The position numbers were made by a program, and so were the translations under genes. The notes below the pieces were generated by a model that was not told where the DNA came from, searched no databases, and saw nothing but the letters and a program-made list of their open reading frames with translations. A stretch of DNA of 64,000 bases from Rhodanobacter denitrificans. GTDB lineage: Bacteria > Pseudomonadota > Gammaproteobacteria > Xanthomonadales > Rhodanobacteraceae. Below, in pieces: positions 1 to 7,821 of the stretch. The stretch lies in the NCBI GenBank assembly GCA_017848855.1, contig JAFIHF010000022.1, forward strand, positions 1 to 64,000. Reading direction: 5' to 3'. Positions within the stretch are counted from its first letter, which is position 1. Each line of letters opens with the position of its first letter.

Positions 1-34
1 CACACAATTCACCTGTGCACACTGTCAAAGATCC
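1..34 (-). promoter_or_regulatory. rRNA operon leader with boxA antitermination signal (partial, runs off left edge)
   Basis: Read on the minus strand, positions 34 to 23 give GGATCTTTGACA, close to the E. coli boxA/leader string TGCTCTTTAACA that precedes 16S rRNA. The bases that follow (AGGTGAATTGTGTG) match the usual pre-16S leader pattern. The 16S gene itself would start left of position 1. This is pattern recognition from the leader only; no mature rRNA sequence is visible. Confidence 0.75.
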
Positions 35-93
35 AATCCACCGCGGAAGCTTTCGTTTCCGCCCCGTGACCTTTCGTCCCGGGTGAGCCGCTC

Positions 94-121
94 ACTATAC
101 ATCGTTTTCTCGGTCCGTCAA
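94..121 (-). promoter_or_regulatory. Strong sigma-70 promoter of the rRNA operon
   Basis: On the minus strand a -35 box TTGACG (121-116) and a -10 box TATAGT (99-94) are separated by 16 bp. An A-tract (about 131-142) lies upstream, as expected of an UP element. The initial transcribed region is GC-rich and contains the palindrome GTGAGCCGCTCAC (83-95). These are hallmarks of growth-rate-controlled rrn P1 promoters, and the boxA leader lies 60-70 bp downstream. A divergent promoter for the neighbouring plus-strand gene must lie in 122-312, but I see no convincing hexamers for it. Confidence 0.75.
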
Positions 122-312
122 CAGCTCGTAGAAGATTTTTTCTGCGAGAAGCGTGACGCGAACCCTTCGCAGCGGAGCGGTCCGTCGAAGGGGCGAGAAT
201 CATAGCGCCGCGCCGCGTGGCTGGGAAGAGGCAGCGCCCAAAATTTTCGACGGGACCGCCATGACGCGGACACTACACTGGCCGAACCACAGGCCACGCG
301 AGACATCCCGCC

Positions 313-768
313 ATGCTGAAGTCCCTGTTCGTCGCGTCGCTGCTGATGCTGGGCGGCCACGCCTGCGCTGCCTCGACGGAGACCGCACCGATCTCGGTGA
401 CGCTTCACGGCCAACGCTTTTCGGTGGAACTGGCCACCCACGAGGCCGCGCGCGAGCATGGCCTGATGATGCGCACCTCGCTGGCGGCGGACCACGGCAT
501 GCTGTTCGTGTTTCCCGACACCGCGCCGCGCGGATTCTGGATGAAGAACACGTTGATCCCGCTCGACATCCTGTACTTCGATGCGCAGCGCAAGCTGGTG
601 TCGGCGCAACTGGACGTGCCGCCGTGCAAGGCCGATCCCTGTCCGATCTATCCCAGCACCGGGCCGGCGCGCTACGTGCTGGAGCTGTCGGCCGGCACGG
701 CCAGGCGGATCGGCGTGCGCGACGGCGACACGCTGGCGATCGAGGGCAAGCTGGGAACGGTCGACTGA
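313..768 (+). CDS. DUF192 family secreted protein
   Basis: 151 residues. An N-terminal signal peptide (hydrophobic residues 4-20, likely cleavage after ACAAS) is followed by one DUF192 domain. The family hallmarks are present: GLMMRTSL near residue 50, DHGMLFVFP at 60-68 and FWMKNTLIPLD at 75-85. The family's biochemical role is not established; members are small periplasmic or cytoplasmic beta-barrel-like proteins. The start has a weak ribosome site but is set by the signal peptide. Its 3' end is overlapped antisense by a small minus-strand gene at 672-881. Confidence 0.85.
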   Translation: MLKSLFVASLLMLGGHACAASTETAPISVTLHGQRFSVELATHEAAREHGLMMRTSLAADHGMLFVFPDTAPRGFWMKNTLIPLDILYFDAQRKLVSAQLDVPPCKADPCPIYPSTGPARYVLELSAGTARRIGVRDGDTLAIEGKLGTVD

Positions 769-881
769 GCGACGCCGGCGGGCGCGCCGAGCGCCAGGCC
801 GACGCGGTAGGGAATCAAGGCTTCGGGACGGATCGCGTCGAACATGTCCCAGTCGTCTTCGAACGGAATGAACTGCTGCAT
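672..881 (-). CDS. Small conserved-looking protein starting MQQFIPFEDDW (hypothetical)
   Basis: 69 residues. A GGAAG ribosome-site-like sequence precedes the ATG by about 7 nt. The first 30 residues (acidic/aromatic start, then PEALIPYRVGL) read like the short N-terminal motif I associate with small xanthomonad hypothetical proteins next to rubredoxin. The last 35 or so residues are low-complexity Ser/Pro and lie antisense to the 3' end of the DUF192 gene, so the true conserved part may be only the N-terminal half. No function can be assigned. It is probably cotranscribed with the upstream rubredoxin gene. Confidence 0.45.
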   Translation of the reverse strand: MQQFIPFEDDWDMFDAIRPEALIPYRVGLALGAPAGVAQSTVPSLPSIASVSPSRTPIRLAVPADSSST

Positions 882-997
882 GGCGGGCTTCCGGCATTGC
901 GCGCGCGAAGTGCGCGGAAGCATCACAGCGGATCGGCGGGCCCGTTCGCAGGCGCAAACGTGGCGAAAACGGGCCGCCTGCGGGCAAGTGCCGGCGA

Positions 998-1195
998 TCA
1001 GTCGATTTCGATCATCTCGAAGTCGCTCTTGGTGGCGCCGCAGTCGGGGCAGGTCCAGGTTTCGGGCACGTCCTCCCAGCGCGTGCCGGGGGCGATGTCT
1101 TCTTCCGGCACGCCCAGCGCCTCGTCGTAGATATAACCGCAGACCACGCACATCCATTTGCGCAGCGCGGTGGTTTCGGTGGAGCTCTGGCTCAT
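998..1195 (-). CDS. Rubredoxin
   Basis: 65 residues, a typical rubredoxin length with a short N-terminal extension. Two knuckles bind a single iron: C16-x2-C19 followed by GYIYDEALG, and C49-x2-C52 followed by GATKSDFE. This is a small cytoplasmic one-electron carrier, for example for alkane hydroxylases or oxygen/peroxide reductases; no such partner is adjacent here. It is transcribed divergently from thiE, sharing a region of about 110 bp. Confidence 0.95.
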   Translation of the reverse strand: MSQSSTETTALRKWMCVVCGYIYDEALGVPEEDIAPGTRWEDVPETWTCPDCGATKSDFEMIEID

Positions 1196-1306
1196 CGTCG
1201 GGCTTCTTTGTTCGAGGGTGAATAGTGCATTCTCGCAACTCGCCTGCCGTTGCGGAAGCGCGCGGCGCCCACCACCGCCCCAGCGGGCGCACGGAAGCCT
1301 TGCACC

Positions 1307-1933
1307 ATGACCCGACCCCGATTTCCCGGCCACGGCCTGTACGCGATCACCGACGGTCCGCGCGCCGACCTGCTCGAAGTCGTCGCGCACGCGTTGGCCG
1401 GCGGCACGCGGCTGCTGCAGTACCGCGACAAGGGCGCGGACGCCGCGCGGCGCCGTGCCGAGGCCGCCGCGCTCAAGCAGTTGTGCGACGCGCACGCCGT
1501 GCCGTTGATCGTCAACGACGACGTCGCACTGGCCGTTGCGGTGGGCGCCGCCGGCGTGCATCTGGGACGCGACGACGGCGACGTGGCTGCTGCCCGCGCG
1601 GCGCTGGGCGCGGACGCGATCATCGGCGTGTCGTGCTACGACTCGCTCGACCGCGCGCATGCCGCCGCGGCGGCCGGTGCGGACTACATCGCTTTCGGCG
1701 CGTTCTTCCCCTCGCCCACCAAGCCGCACGCCCCGCGCGCGCCGTTGGAGCTGCTGCGACAGAGCGCCGCGCTGGATGTGCCGCGGGTGGCGATCGGCGG
1801 CATCACGCCGGACAATGCCGCTTCCCTGGTCGAAGCCGGCGCGGACTTCCTCGCCGTGATCTCGGCGGTGTTCGCCGCGCCCGACGTGCGCGCCGCCGCG
1901 CAGCGCTTCGCCCGCCTCTACCCCACCGATTGA
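1307..1933 (+). CDS. thiE: Thiamine-phosphate synthase
   Basis: 208 residues, normal for ThiE. The enzyme joins HMP-PP and thiazole phosphate to make thiamine phosphate. Visible motifs: YAITDG near the N-terminus, [27 protein letters not shown], and the C-terminal phosphate loop [11 protein letters not shown] chose the ATG at 1307; an upstream in-frame start at 1250 would add 19 residues without family similarity. It sits 10 bp before hemL, so the two are likely cotranscribed. The other thiamine gene in the window, thiC, is 27 kb away and carries its own riboswitch. Confidence 0.93.
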   Translation: MTRPRFPGHGLYAITDGPRADLLEVVAHALAGGTRLLQYRDKGADAARRRAEAAALKQLCDAHAVPLIVNDDVALAVAVGAAGVHLGRDDGDVAAARAALGADAIIGVSCYDSLDRAHAAAAAGADYIAFGAFFPSPTKPHAPRAPLELLRQSAALDVPRVAIGGITPDNAASLVEAGADFLAVISAVFAAPDVRAAAQRFARLYPTD

Positions 1934-1943
1934 GAAAGCATCG

Positions 1944-3230
1944 ATGAGCAGCAACCACGAACTCTTCCAGCGCGCCCGGCAACTGCTGCCCGGCGGCGTC
2001 AACTCGCCGGTGCGCGCGTTCAAGTCGGTGGGCGGCGAGCCGTTCTTCACCGCGCGCGCCGACGGCGCCTACCTGTGGGACGTGGAAGGCAGGCGCTACA
2101 TCGACTACGTGGGCTCGTGGGGCCCGATGATCGTGGGCCACAACCACCCGGCCGTGCTCGCGGCGGTGGAGCGCGCGGTGAAGGACGGCCTGTCCTTCGG
2201 CACGCCCTGCCCGGCCGAAGTGACGATGGCCGAAACCATCGCAAAGCTGGTGCCCTCGATGGAAATGCTGCGCATGGTGAATTCGGGCACCGAGGCCACC
2301 ATGTCGGCGATCCGCCTCGCCCGCGGCGCCACCGGCCGCGCCAAGATCGTGAAGTTCGAGGGCTGCTACCACGGCCACGGCGACAGCTTCCTGGTGAAGG
2401 CCGGCTCCGGCGCGCTCACCTTCGGCGTGCCCACCTCGCCCGGCGTGCCCAAGGCGAACGCCGACCTCACGCTCACCCTGCCCTACAACGACCTCGATGC
2501 GGCCAAGGCGCTGTTCGCCGCGCAGGGCGACGAAATCGCCGGCCTCATCATCGAGCCGGTCGCCGGCAACATGAACTGCATTCCGCCGGTGGAGGGCTAT
2601 TTGCAAGGCCTGCGCGAGCTGTGCACGCGGCACGGCGCGCTCCTGATCTTCGACGAGGTGATGACCGGCTTCCGCGTGGCGCTGGGCGGCGCGCAGGCGC
2701 ACTACGGCATCACGCCCGACCTCAGCACCTTCGGCAAGATCATCGGCGGCGGCATGCCGGTGGGCGCCTACGGCGGCCGCCGCGAGCTGATGGAACAGAT
2801 CGCGCCCAGCGGCCCGATCTACCAGGCCGGCACGCTCAGCGGCAATCCGGTGGCGATGGCGGCGGGCCTGGCGATGCTGGAGCTGACCCAGGCGCCGGGC
2901 TTTTACGACACGCTCGCGGCGCGCACGCGCCTGCTCACGGACGGCTTCCAGTCGGTGATGGATGGCGCCGGCGTGCCGTTTTCCACCAACCGCGCGGGCG
3001 GCATGTTCGGCCTGTTCTTCACCGGCGAAAAAGTCACCCGCTACGCGCAGGCCACGGCCGCGGATACGGCGCTGTTCAACCGCTTCTTCCACGGCATGCT
3101 GAAACGCGGCGTGTACCTCGCGCCCAGCGCGTTCGAGGCGGGCTTCCTGTCCAGCGCGCATTCGGACCAGGACATCGCCGACACCCTGCAGGCCGCGCGC
3201 GAAGCGCTGGCCGAGGCCGTCGCGGGCTGA
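1944..3230 (+). CDS. hemL: Glutamate-1-semialdehyde 2,1-aminomutase
   Basis: 428 residues, full length. This PLP enzyme converts glutamate-1-semialdehyde to 5-aminolevulinate, the C5 route into heme. It starts with the typical [21 protein letters not shown], shows the [14 protein letters not shown] substrate/PLP motif and [10 protein letters not shown], and has the Schiff-base lysine K265 in [17 protein letters not shown]. It lies 10 bp after thiE and 6 bp before the ion-channel gene, so the three may form one transcript. Confidence 0.96.
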   Translation: MSSNHELFQRARQLLPGGVNSPVRAFKSVGGEPFFTARADGAYLWDVEGRRYIDYVGSWGPMIVGHNHPAVLAAVERAVKDGLSFGTPCPAEVTMAETIAKLVPSMEMLRMVNSGTEATMSAIRLARGATGRAKIVKFEGCYHGHGDSFLVKAGSGALTFGVPTSPGVPKANADLTLTLPYNDLDAAKALFAAQGDEIAGLIIEPVAGNMNCIPPVEGYLQGLRELCTRHGALLIFDEVMTGFRVALGGAQAHYGITPDLSTFGKIIGGGMPVGAYGGRRELMEQIAPSGPIYQAGTLSGNPVAMAAGLAMLELTQAPGFYDTLAARTRLLTDGFQSVMDGAGVPFSTNRAGGMFGLFFTGEKVTRYAQATAADTALFNRFFHGMLKRGVYLAPSAFEAGFLSSAHSDQDIADTLQAAREALAEAVAG

Positions 3231-3235
3231 ACGCC

Positions 3236-4126
3236 ATGACCGCGCCGATCACCCAGGCACGCGAGCACGACACCTACCTCCAGCCAGCCGCCGCCGACGG
3301 CTGGCGTCGGCGCGGCTTCGACATCGTGTTCGGCACCGGGACGCGCGCCGGGCGCGTCTTCGACATCGCCTTGATCACCGCCATCGTGGCCAGCGTGCTG
3401 GTGACCATGCTGGACAGCGTGGCGGCGCTGCACGCGCGTTTCGGCACGGCGTTCCGCGCCGTGGAGTGGCTGTTCACCGCGCTGTTCAGCGCCGAATACG
3501 CGCTGCGCCTCGCGGTGCTGGCGCGGCCGCTGCGCTATGCGCGCAGCTTCTATGGCCTGATCGACCTGCTGGCGATCGTGCCCTCGCTGGCGAGCCTGGC
3601 GCTCACCGGCACCGAGCAGCTGATCGGCATCCGCGCGCTGCGCATCCTGCGCGTGTTCCGCGTGCTCAAGCTGGTGCGCTACGTGGGCGCGGCCGAGCAG
3701 ATGCGCGACGCCCTGCTGCGCAGCCGCCGCAAGATCTTCGTGTTCATCGCCACCATGCTGATCCTGATCAGCGTGTTCGGCGCGATCATGTACGTGGTGG
3801 AAGGGCCCGAGCACGGCTTCACCAGCATCCCCCGCGCGATGTACTGGGCGGCGGTGACCATGGCCACGGTGGGCTTCGGCGACATGACGCCCGGCACGCC
3901 GCTGGGCCAGTTCATCACCACCGTGATGATCCTGATCGGCTACGGCATCATCGCCGTGCCCACCGGCATCTACGCGGCGGAACTCAGCCAGACGATGAAC
4001 CGCGCACGCCGGCAGCGCCGCTGCGAGGCCTGCGGCTGGCATGGCCACGAAGCGCTGGCCCGCTACTGCCTGCAATGCGGCGCAGCGCTGCCGGCCAGCC
4101 ACCAGGCCGGTCAAGACAAAGCCTGA
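3236..4126 (+). CDS. Voltage-gated-type potassium channel with C-terminal zinc ribbon
   Basis: 296 residues. The protein has six membrane segments in the Kv plan: S1 about 42-65, S2 about 75-97, S3 about 105-123, S4 about 130-148 with regularly spaced arginines (R133, R136, R139, R142 then K145, R148), S5 about 167-187, pore helix about 200-210, filter TVGFGD at 211-216 and S6 about 225-250. The filter predicts K+ selectivity. Unusually, the cytosolic tail ends in a four-cysteine ribbon, C263-x2-C266 and C278-x2-C281, that probably binds zinc. It follows hemL by 6 bp; the link to heme synthesis is probably only positional. Confidence 0.9.
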   Translation: MTAPITQAREHDTYLQPAAADGWRRRGFDIVFGTGTRAGRVFDIALITAIVASVLVTMLDSVAALHARFGTAFRAVEWLFTALFSAEYALRLAVLARPLRYARSFYGLIDLLAIVPSLASLALTGTEQLIGIRALRILRVFRVLKLVRYVGAAEQMRDALLRSRRKIFVFIATMLILISVFGAIMYVVEGPEHGFTSIPRAMYWAAVTMATVGFGDMTPGTPLGQFITTVMILIGYGIIAVPTGIYAAELSQTMNRARRQRRCEACGWHGHEALARYCLQCGAALPASHQAGQDKA

Positions 4127-4225
4127 AAACACAGGCTTTGCACATAGGTTGCTTTACCTTGCCGCGGAACCGCCCAGGATAGACGGGGCCGTCATCCCAG
4201 CGGCGCACCAAAGGAGGCAAACCTC

Positions 4226-4882
4226 ATGAAATCGCTCACCATCGCCTGTGCCCTCGCCCTGGGCCTGGGCCTGCCCTGCATCACCCTCGCGCAACCCGCC
4301 ATGCCCGCCGCCATGCAAGCCGCCGCGCCGGCCGCCGCGCCCAGCGCGCCCAAGCTCCACGCCGCGCTGCGCGGCCTGTGGCACGGCCATGTCGTGCACA
4401 CCCGCGAGTACGCGCTCGCGGTGAAGGCCGGCGACAAGACCGCCGCGGCGAAAGCCGCCGATGACGTGGTCGCCAACGCCAAGCAGATCGCCGACGCCGT
4501 GGCCGGCTACTACGGCGCCGATGCCGGCAAGGGCCTGCTGAACCTGCTCGCCGGGCACTGGGGCGGCGTGAAGGCGCTGACCGACGCCACCCGCGCGGGC
4601 GACAAGGCCGCCGCCGACAAGGCGATGCAGGCGCTGTCCGCCAACGCGGGCGAGATCGCGAAGTTCCTGCACGGCGCCAACCCGAGCCACTGGCCCGAAG
4701 CCACCCTGCAAGGCCTGCTGCTGCAGCACGTGGCCGACCACCAGACCCAGGTCGGCGAGATCATGCGCGGCGACACGGCCGGCGAGGCCAAGACCTGGGC
4801 GATGATGCAGGAACACATGAACACCATCGCCGACGCGCTGGCCGGCGGCATCGCCGCGCAATTCCCGAACAAGGCGCAATGA
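4226..4882 (+). CDS. Secreted all-helical protein with three internal repeats (unknown function)
   Basis: 218 residues with a strong AAAGGAGG ribosome site. A signal peptide (1-22, ending ITLAQ) is followed by an Ala/Pro-rich linker to about residue 42. The remainder seems to contain three repeats of about 57 residues, each a His-containing helix followed by a GD(K/T) turn and a second helix: about 52-97, 110-152 and 167-214. Recurring histidines are H53/H55/H58, H111 and H168/H172. I do not recognise the family; a four-helix metal or heme binder is conceivable but not shown. Its stop overlaps the start of the downstream regulator (ATGA), so the two are translationally coupled. Confidence 0.8.
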   Translation: MKSLTIACALALGLGLPCITLAQPAMPAAMQAAAPAAAPSAPKLHAALRGLWHGHVVHTREYALAVKAGDKTAAAKAADDVVANAKQIADAVAGYYGADAGKGLLNLLAGHWGGVKALTDATRAGDKAAADKAMQALSANAGEIAKFLHGANPSHWPEATLQGLLLQHVADHQTQVGEIMRGDTAGEAKTWAMMQEHMNTIADALAGGIAAQFPNKAQ

Positions 4883-5529
4883 AGCACGCGAGCGCCCTGC
4901 GCCAGCTCGGCACGACCCAGCAGAAACTGCTGCGAAAACTCCTGGCCGCGCCGCAGGGCGCGAGCGTCGAGCAGCTGTGCCTCGCGCTCGGCGTCACCCA
5001 CAACGCGGTGCGGCAGCACCTGTCCGCACTGATCGCCGCCGGCTACGTCGAACGCGGCACAGCCTCGCCCACCGGCGGACGGCCGCAGGCCCGCTACCTG
5101 CTGCTGCCGGCCGGCCGCGAACTGTTTCCGCGCAACTACGGCCTGATCGCCGGCGGCCTGCTCGAACACCTGTACGCCAGCGCCGGCAAGCCCGGCGTGC
5201 AGGCCTTGCTGGCGAGCGTGGGCACGGAACTGGGCAAGGCCGCGGCCAGCCGCGTCGAGGGTGCGGACGACGCCGAGATCGCCACACGCCTCGCCGAACA
5301 GCTCGACGCGCTGGGCTACGAAGCGGCCACGGTGAAGCGCGAAGGCGAAACCCAGGTCGAGGCGTACAACTGCGTGTTCCACGCGCTGGCCCGGACGCAT
5401 CCGGACGTGTGCCGCTTCGACCTCGCCTTCATGGAAGCGGCCACCGGACGGCCGATCCAGCACATGGAATGCCTGCTGCGCGGCGGCCAGGCCTGCCGCT
5501 TCCGCATCGGCAAGCCGCGCATGGATTGA
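4879..5529 (+). CDS. SufR-like helix-turn-helix regulator with C-terminal cysteines
   Basis: 216 residues. An N-terminal winged helix (about 10-75; HTH around EQLCLALGVTHNAVRQHLSAL and wing GRPQARYLLL) is followed by a sensor domain. The end of the protein carries C165-x12-C178, then C198 and C206, in a context (NCVFHALARTHPDVC) that resembles SufR-type Fe-S-sensing repressors, where C-terminal cysteines hold the cluster. That it senses Fe-S, redox or NO is inference. It overlaps the preceding secreted-protein gene by 4 bp and probably controls it. Confidence 0.8.
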   Translation: MKHASALRQLGTTQQKLLRKLLAAPQGASVEQLCLALGVTHNAVRQHLSALIAAGYVERGTASPTGGRPQARYLLLPAGRELFPRNYGLIAGGLLEHLYASAGKPGVQALLASVGTELGKAAASRVEGADDAEIATRLAEQLDALGYEAATVKREGETQVEAYNCVFHALARTHPDVCRFDLAFMEAATGRPIQHMECLLRGGQACRFRIGKPRMD

Positions 5530-5534
5530 TCAGC

Positions 5535-5954
5535 TCACCACTGCCCCGTGTTCGGCATCGAGGCCCACGGCTCCTGCGACGGCAGGTGACCGTCCTGCAG
5601 CAGTTCCACCGAAATCAAATCCGGCGAACGCACGAAGGCCATGTGGCCGTCGCGCGGCGGGCGGTGGATGGTGTAGCCCATGTCCATGAGGCGCTGGCAG
5701 GTGGCGTAGATGTTCTCCACGCGGAAGGCCAGATGGCCGAAGTTGCGCGCGCTGCCGTAGTCCTCGGTCGAGCCCCAGTTGTAGGTCAGCTCGATCTCGG
5801 CCTCGGGGCTGTCCGGCGCGGCGAGGAAGATCAGGGTGAACTTGCCCTGTTCATTCTCCATGCGGCGCGTTTCCTTCAGGCCGAGGCCGTCGCAGTAGAA
5901 GCGCAGCGAGGCATCGATGTCGCGCACGCGCACCATGGTGTGCAGGTATTTCAT
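5535..5954 (-). CDS. gloA: Lactoylglutathione lyase (glyoxalase I)
   Basis: 139 residues, the size of E. coli GloA. It isomerises the methylglyoxal-glutathione hemithioacetal to S-lactoylglutathione. Metal ligands fall where expected: H5 (KYLHTMVRV), E55 (EIELTYNW), H74 (FGHLAFRV) and E117 (ISVELLQ). Residues of the family core such as LGLKETRR are present. It lies 5 bp after the HIT gene and is probably the last gene of the argD-HIT-gloA minus-strand operon. Confidence 0.94.
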   Translation of the reverse strand: MKYLHTMVRVRDIDASLRFYCDGLGLKETRRMENEQGKFTLIFLAAPDSPEAEIELTYNWGSTEDYGSARNFGHLAFRVENIYATCQRLMDMGYTIHRPPRDGHMAFVRSPDLISVELLQDGHLPSQEPWASMPNTGQW

Positions 5955-5959
5955 GGGGT

Positions 5960-6418
5960 TCACCGGATCGAGAATGTGGGGACGCTCGATGATAGCAACC
6001 GCGCGCGCAAGCCCTGCGCCAGCGCGGCCAGCTCCGGCATCGCCGCAGGCGCAGGCACGCCCTGCGGGTAGACGCGCAGCAGGCCGTCGCCGACGCGACG
6101 CGGCTGCACGTGCAGGTGAAAGTGGAACACCTCCTGCCCGCCCGCGTGGCCGTTGGATTGCCACAGGTTCAGCCCCGGCGGATCGAGCTGCGCGCGCAAT
6201 GCCTGCGCCACGCGCTGCGCCAGCTGCATCACCTGCCCGGCTTCTGCGGGCGTAAGCGCATAGAGGTCGGCCGCATGCCGGCGCGGCACCACCAGCACAT
6301 GGCCGGGGTTGGCCTGGCGCAAGTCCATGAAGGCCAGCACCTCGCCCTCGTCGGCCACGATGGCCGCGGGCAGTTCGCCTGCGGCGATGGCGCAGAACGG
6401 GCAGGCCGGCGCGCTCAC
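5960..6418 (-). CDS. HIT family nucleotide hydrolase/transferase
   Basis: 152 residues. It begins with the CPFC zinc-type motif (C7, C10) common in bacterial HIT proteins and carries the histidine triad HFHLHVQP with H99, H101 and H103. Members cleave nucleoside phosphoramidates or dinucleoside polyphosphates. The most economical start is a GTG at 6418, which overlaps the argD stop as GTGA; this coupling decided the start. The C-terminal 30 residues are less conserved. Confidence 0.9.
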   Translation of the reverse strand: MSAPACPFCAIAAGELPAAIVADEGEVLAFMDLRQANPGHVLVVPRRHAADLYALTPAEAGQVMQLAQRVAQALRAQLDPPGLNLWQSNGHAGGQEVFHFHLHVQPRRVGDGLLRVYPQGVPAPAAMPELAALAQGLRARLLSSSVPTFSIR

Positions 6419-7647
6419 GCCGCCGCGTAGGCGACCAGCGCGGCCTTCAGGCGCACCAGGCCTTCGGCCAGCTCCGCGTCGCTCAAGGTCAGCGGCGGCA
6501 CGAAGCGCAGCACGTCGGGGCCGGCCTGCAGCAGCAGCAGGCCGTGCGCGGCGGCGTGGTCGAGGATCTCGCCCGCACGACCCTGGTGCGCCGGCGCCAG
6601 CGCCGCGCCGATCATCAGGCCGCGGCCGCGCACCTCGTCGAACAGGTGCAGTTCGTCGTTGATGCGCGCCAGCCCTTCGCGCAGCGCCTGAGCCTGTTTC
6701 GCCACGTTCGCCTGCACGGCGGGCGAAGCCAGCTTGCGCAGCGCCACGCGCGCCACCGCGGCGGCCATCGGGTTGCCGCCGAAGGTGGTGCCGTGCGCAC
6801 CGTACTGCATCACCTCGGCCACCTTGGGGCCGGCCAGCATCGCGCCGATCGGGAAGCCGCAACCCAGCGCCTTGGCCAGGGTCACGATGTCGGGTCGGAT
6901 GTCGCCATGCGCGAACAGCGCGCCGGTGCGGCCCATGCCGCACTGGATCTCGTCCAGCACCAGGAGCGCGCCGTGCGCATCGCACAGCGCGCGGGCGCGG
7001 GCGAGGAATGCGTCCGTGGCCGGCACCACGCCGCCCTCGCCCTGCACCGGCTCCAGCATCACCGCGGCCACGTCGCCGGCGGCGAAGGCGGCTTCCAGCG
7101 CGTCGCCGTCGTTGAATTCGAGATAACGGAAGCCTTCGGGCAGCGGCTCGTAGCCGGCCTGGTACTTCGGCTGCGCGGTGGCGGTGACGGTGGCGAGGGT
7201 ACGGCCGTGGAACGAGCCCTTGAAGGTGACGATCACGCGCTGGTCCGCCGCGCGCCCCTGCGCCGCAGCCCACTTGCGCACCAGCTTGATCGCCGCCTCG
7301 TTCGCCTCGGCGCCGGAGTTGCACAGGAACACGCGCTCGGCGAAACCCGAAGCCGCGACCAGCTCCTCGGCCAGGCGCAGCGGCGGCTCGGTGTAGAACA
7401 CGTTGCTGGCGTGCCACAGCTTGTTCGCCTGGGCGGTGAGCGCGGCGACGAGCTCGGGATCGCCGTGGCCCAGCGCGTTCACCGCGATGCCGGCGCCGAA
7501 GTCGATGTAGTCGCGACCCTCGGTATCCCACACCCGCGCGCCCTTGCCGTGGTCGAGCACCAGCTCGCGCGGCTTGTACACCGGCAGCCAGTAGCGCTGG
7601 CCGAGGCCGATCAGGGAGGAGGACGGGATCGAATCGTGCTGCTGCAT
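6415..7647 (-). CDS. argD: Acetylornithine/succinyldiaminopimelate-type aminotransferase
   Basis: 410 residues, class III PLP aminotransferase. It converts N-acetylglutamate semialdehyde to N-acetylornithine in arginine synthesis and may also act in lysine synthesis. Motifs: [43 protein letters not shown], and the PLP lysine K259 in [14 protein letters not shown]. The related HemL at 1944 differs clearly. It heads the argD-HIT-gloA operon. The 174 bp upstream, to the activator gene, contain no gene. Confidence 0.9.
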   Translation of the reverse strand: MQQHDSIPSSSLIGLGQRYWLPVYKPRELVLDHGKGARVWDTEGRDYIDFGAGIAVNALGHGDPELVAALTAQANKLWHASNVFYTEPPLRLAEELVAASGFAERVFLCNSGAEANEAAIKLVRKWAAAQGRAADQRVIVTFKGSFHGRTLATVTATAQPKYQAGYEPLPEGFRYLEFNDGDALEAAFAAGDVAAVMLEPVQGEGGVVPATDAFLARARALCDAHGALLVLDEIQCGMGRTGALFAHGDIRPDIVTLAKALGCGFPIGAMLAGPKVAEVMQYGAHGTTFGGNPMAAAVARVALRKLASPAVQANVAKQAQALREGLARINDELHLFDEVRGRGLMIGAALAPAHQGRAGEILDHAAAHGLLLLQAGPDVLRFVPPLTLSDAELAEGLVRLKAALVAYAAA

Positions 7648-7821
7648 GGGGCGCTCCGGCGTGCGCCCCCGGCGATGTCTCCGCGCGTCACGAGGCGTCG
7701 CGAAACGCCCGTGATCGCGGGATCCGGCCTGGTGATGCGCGTAAGGCCGCCATTATCCACCGGCCGCCGCCGAAGCAGAAGCCGAGCCGGCGAAAGCGAC
7801 CGCGGCGGATCGCCTGGTAAC

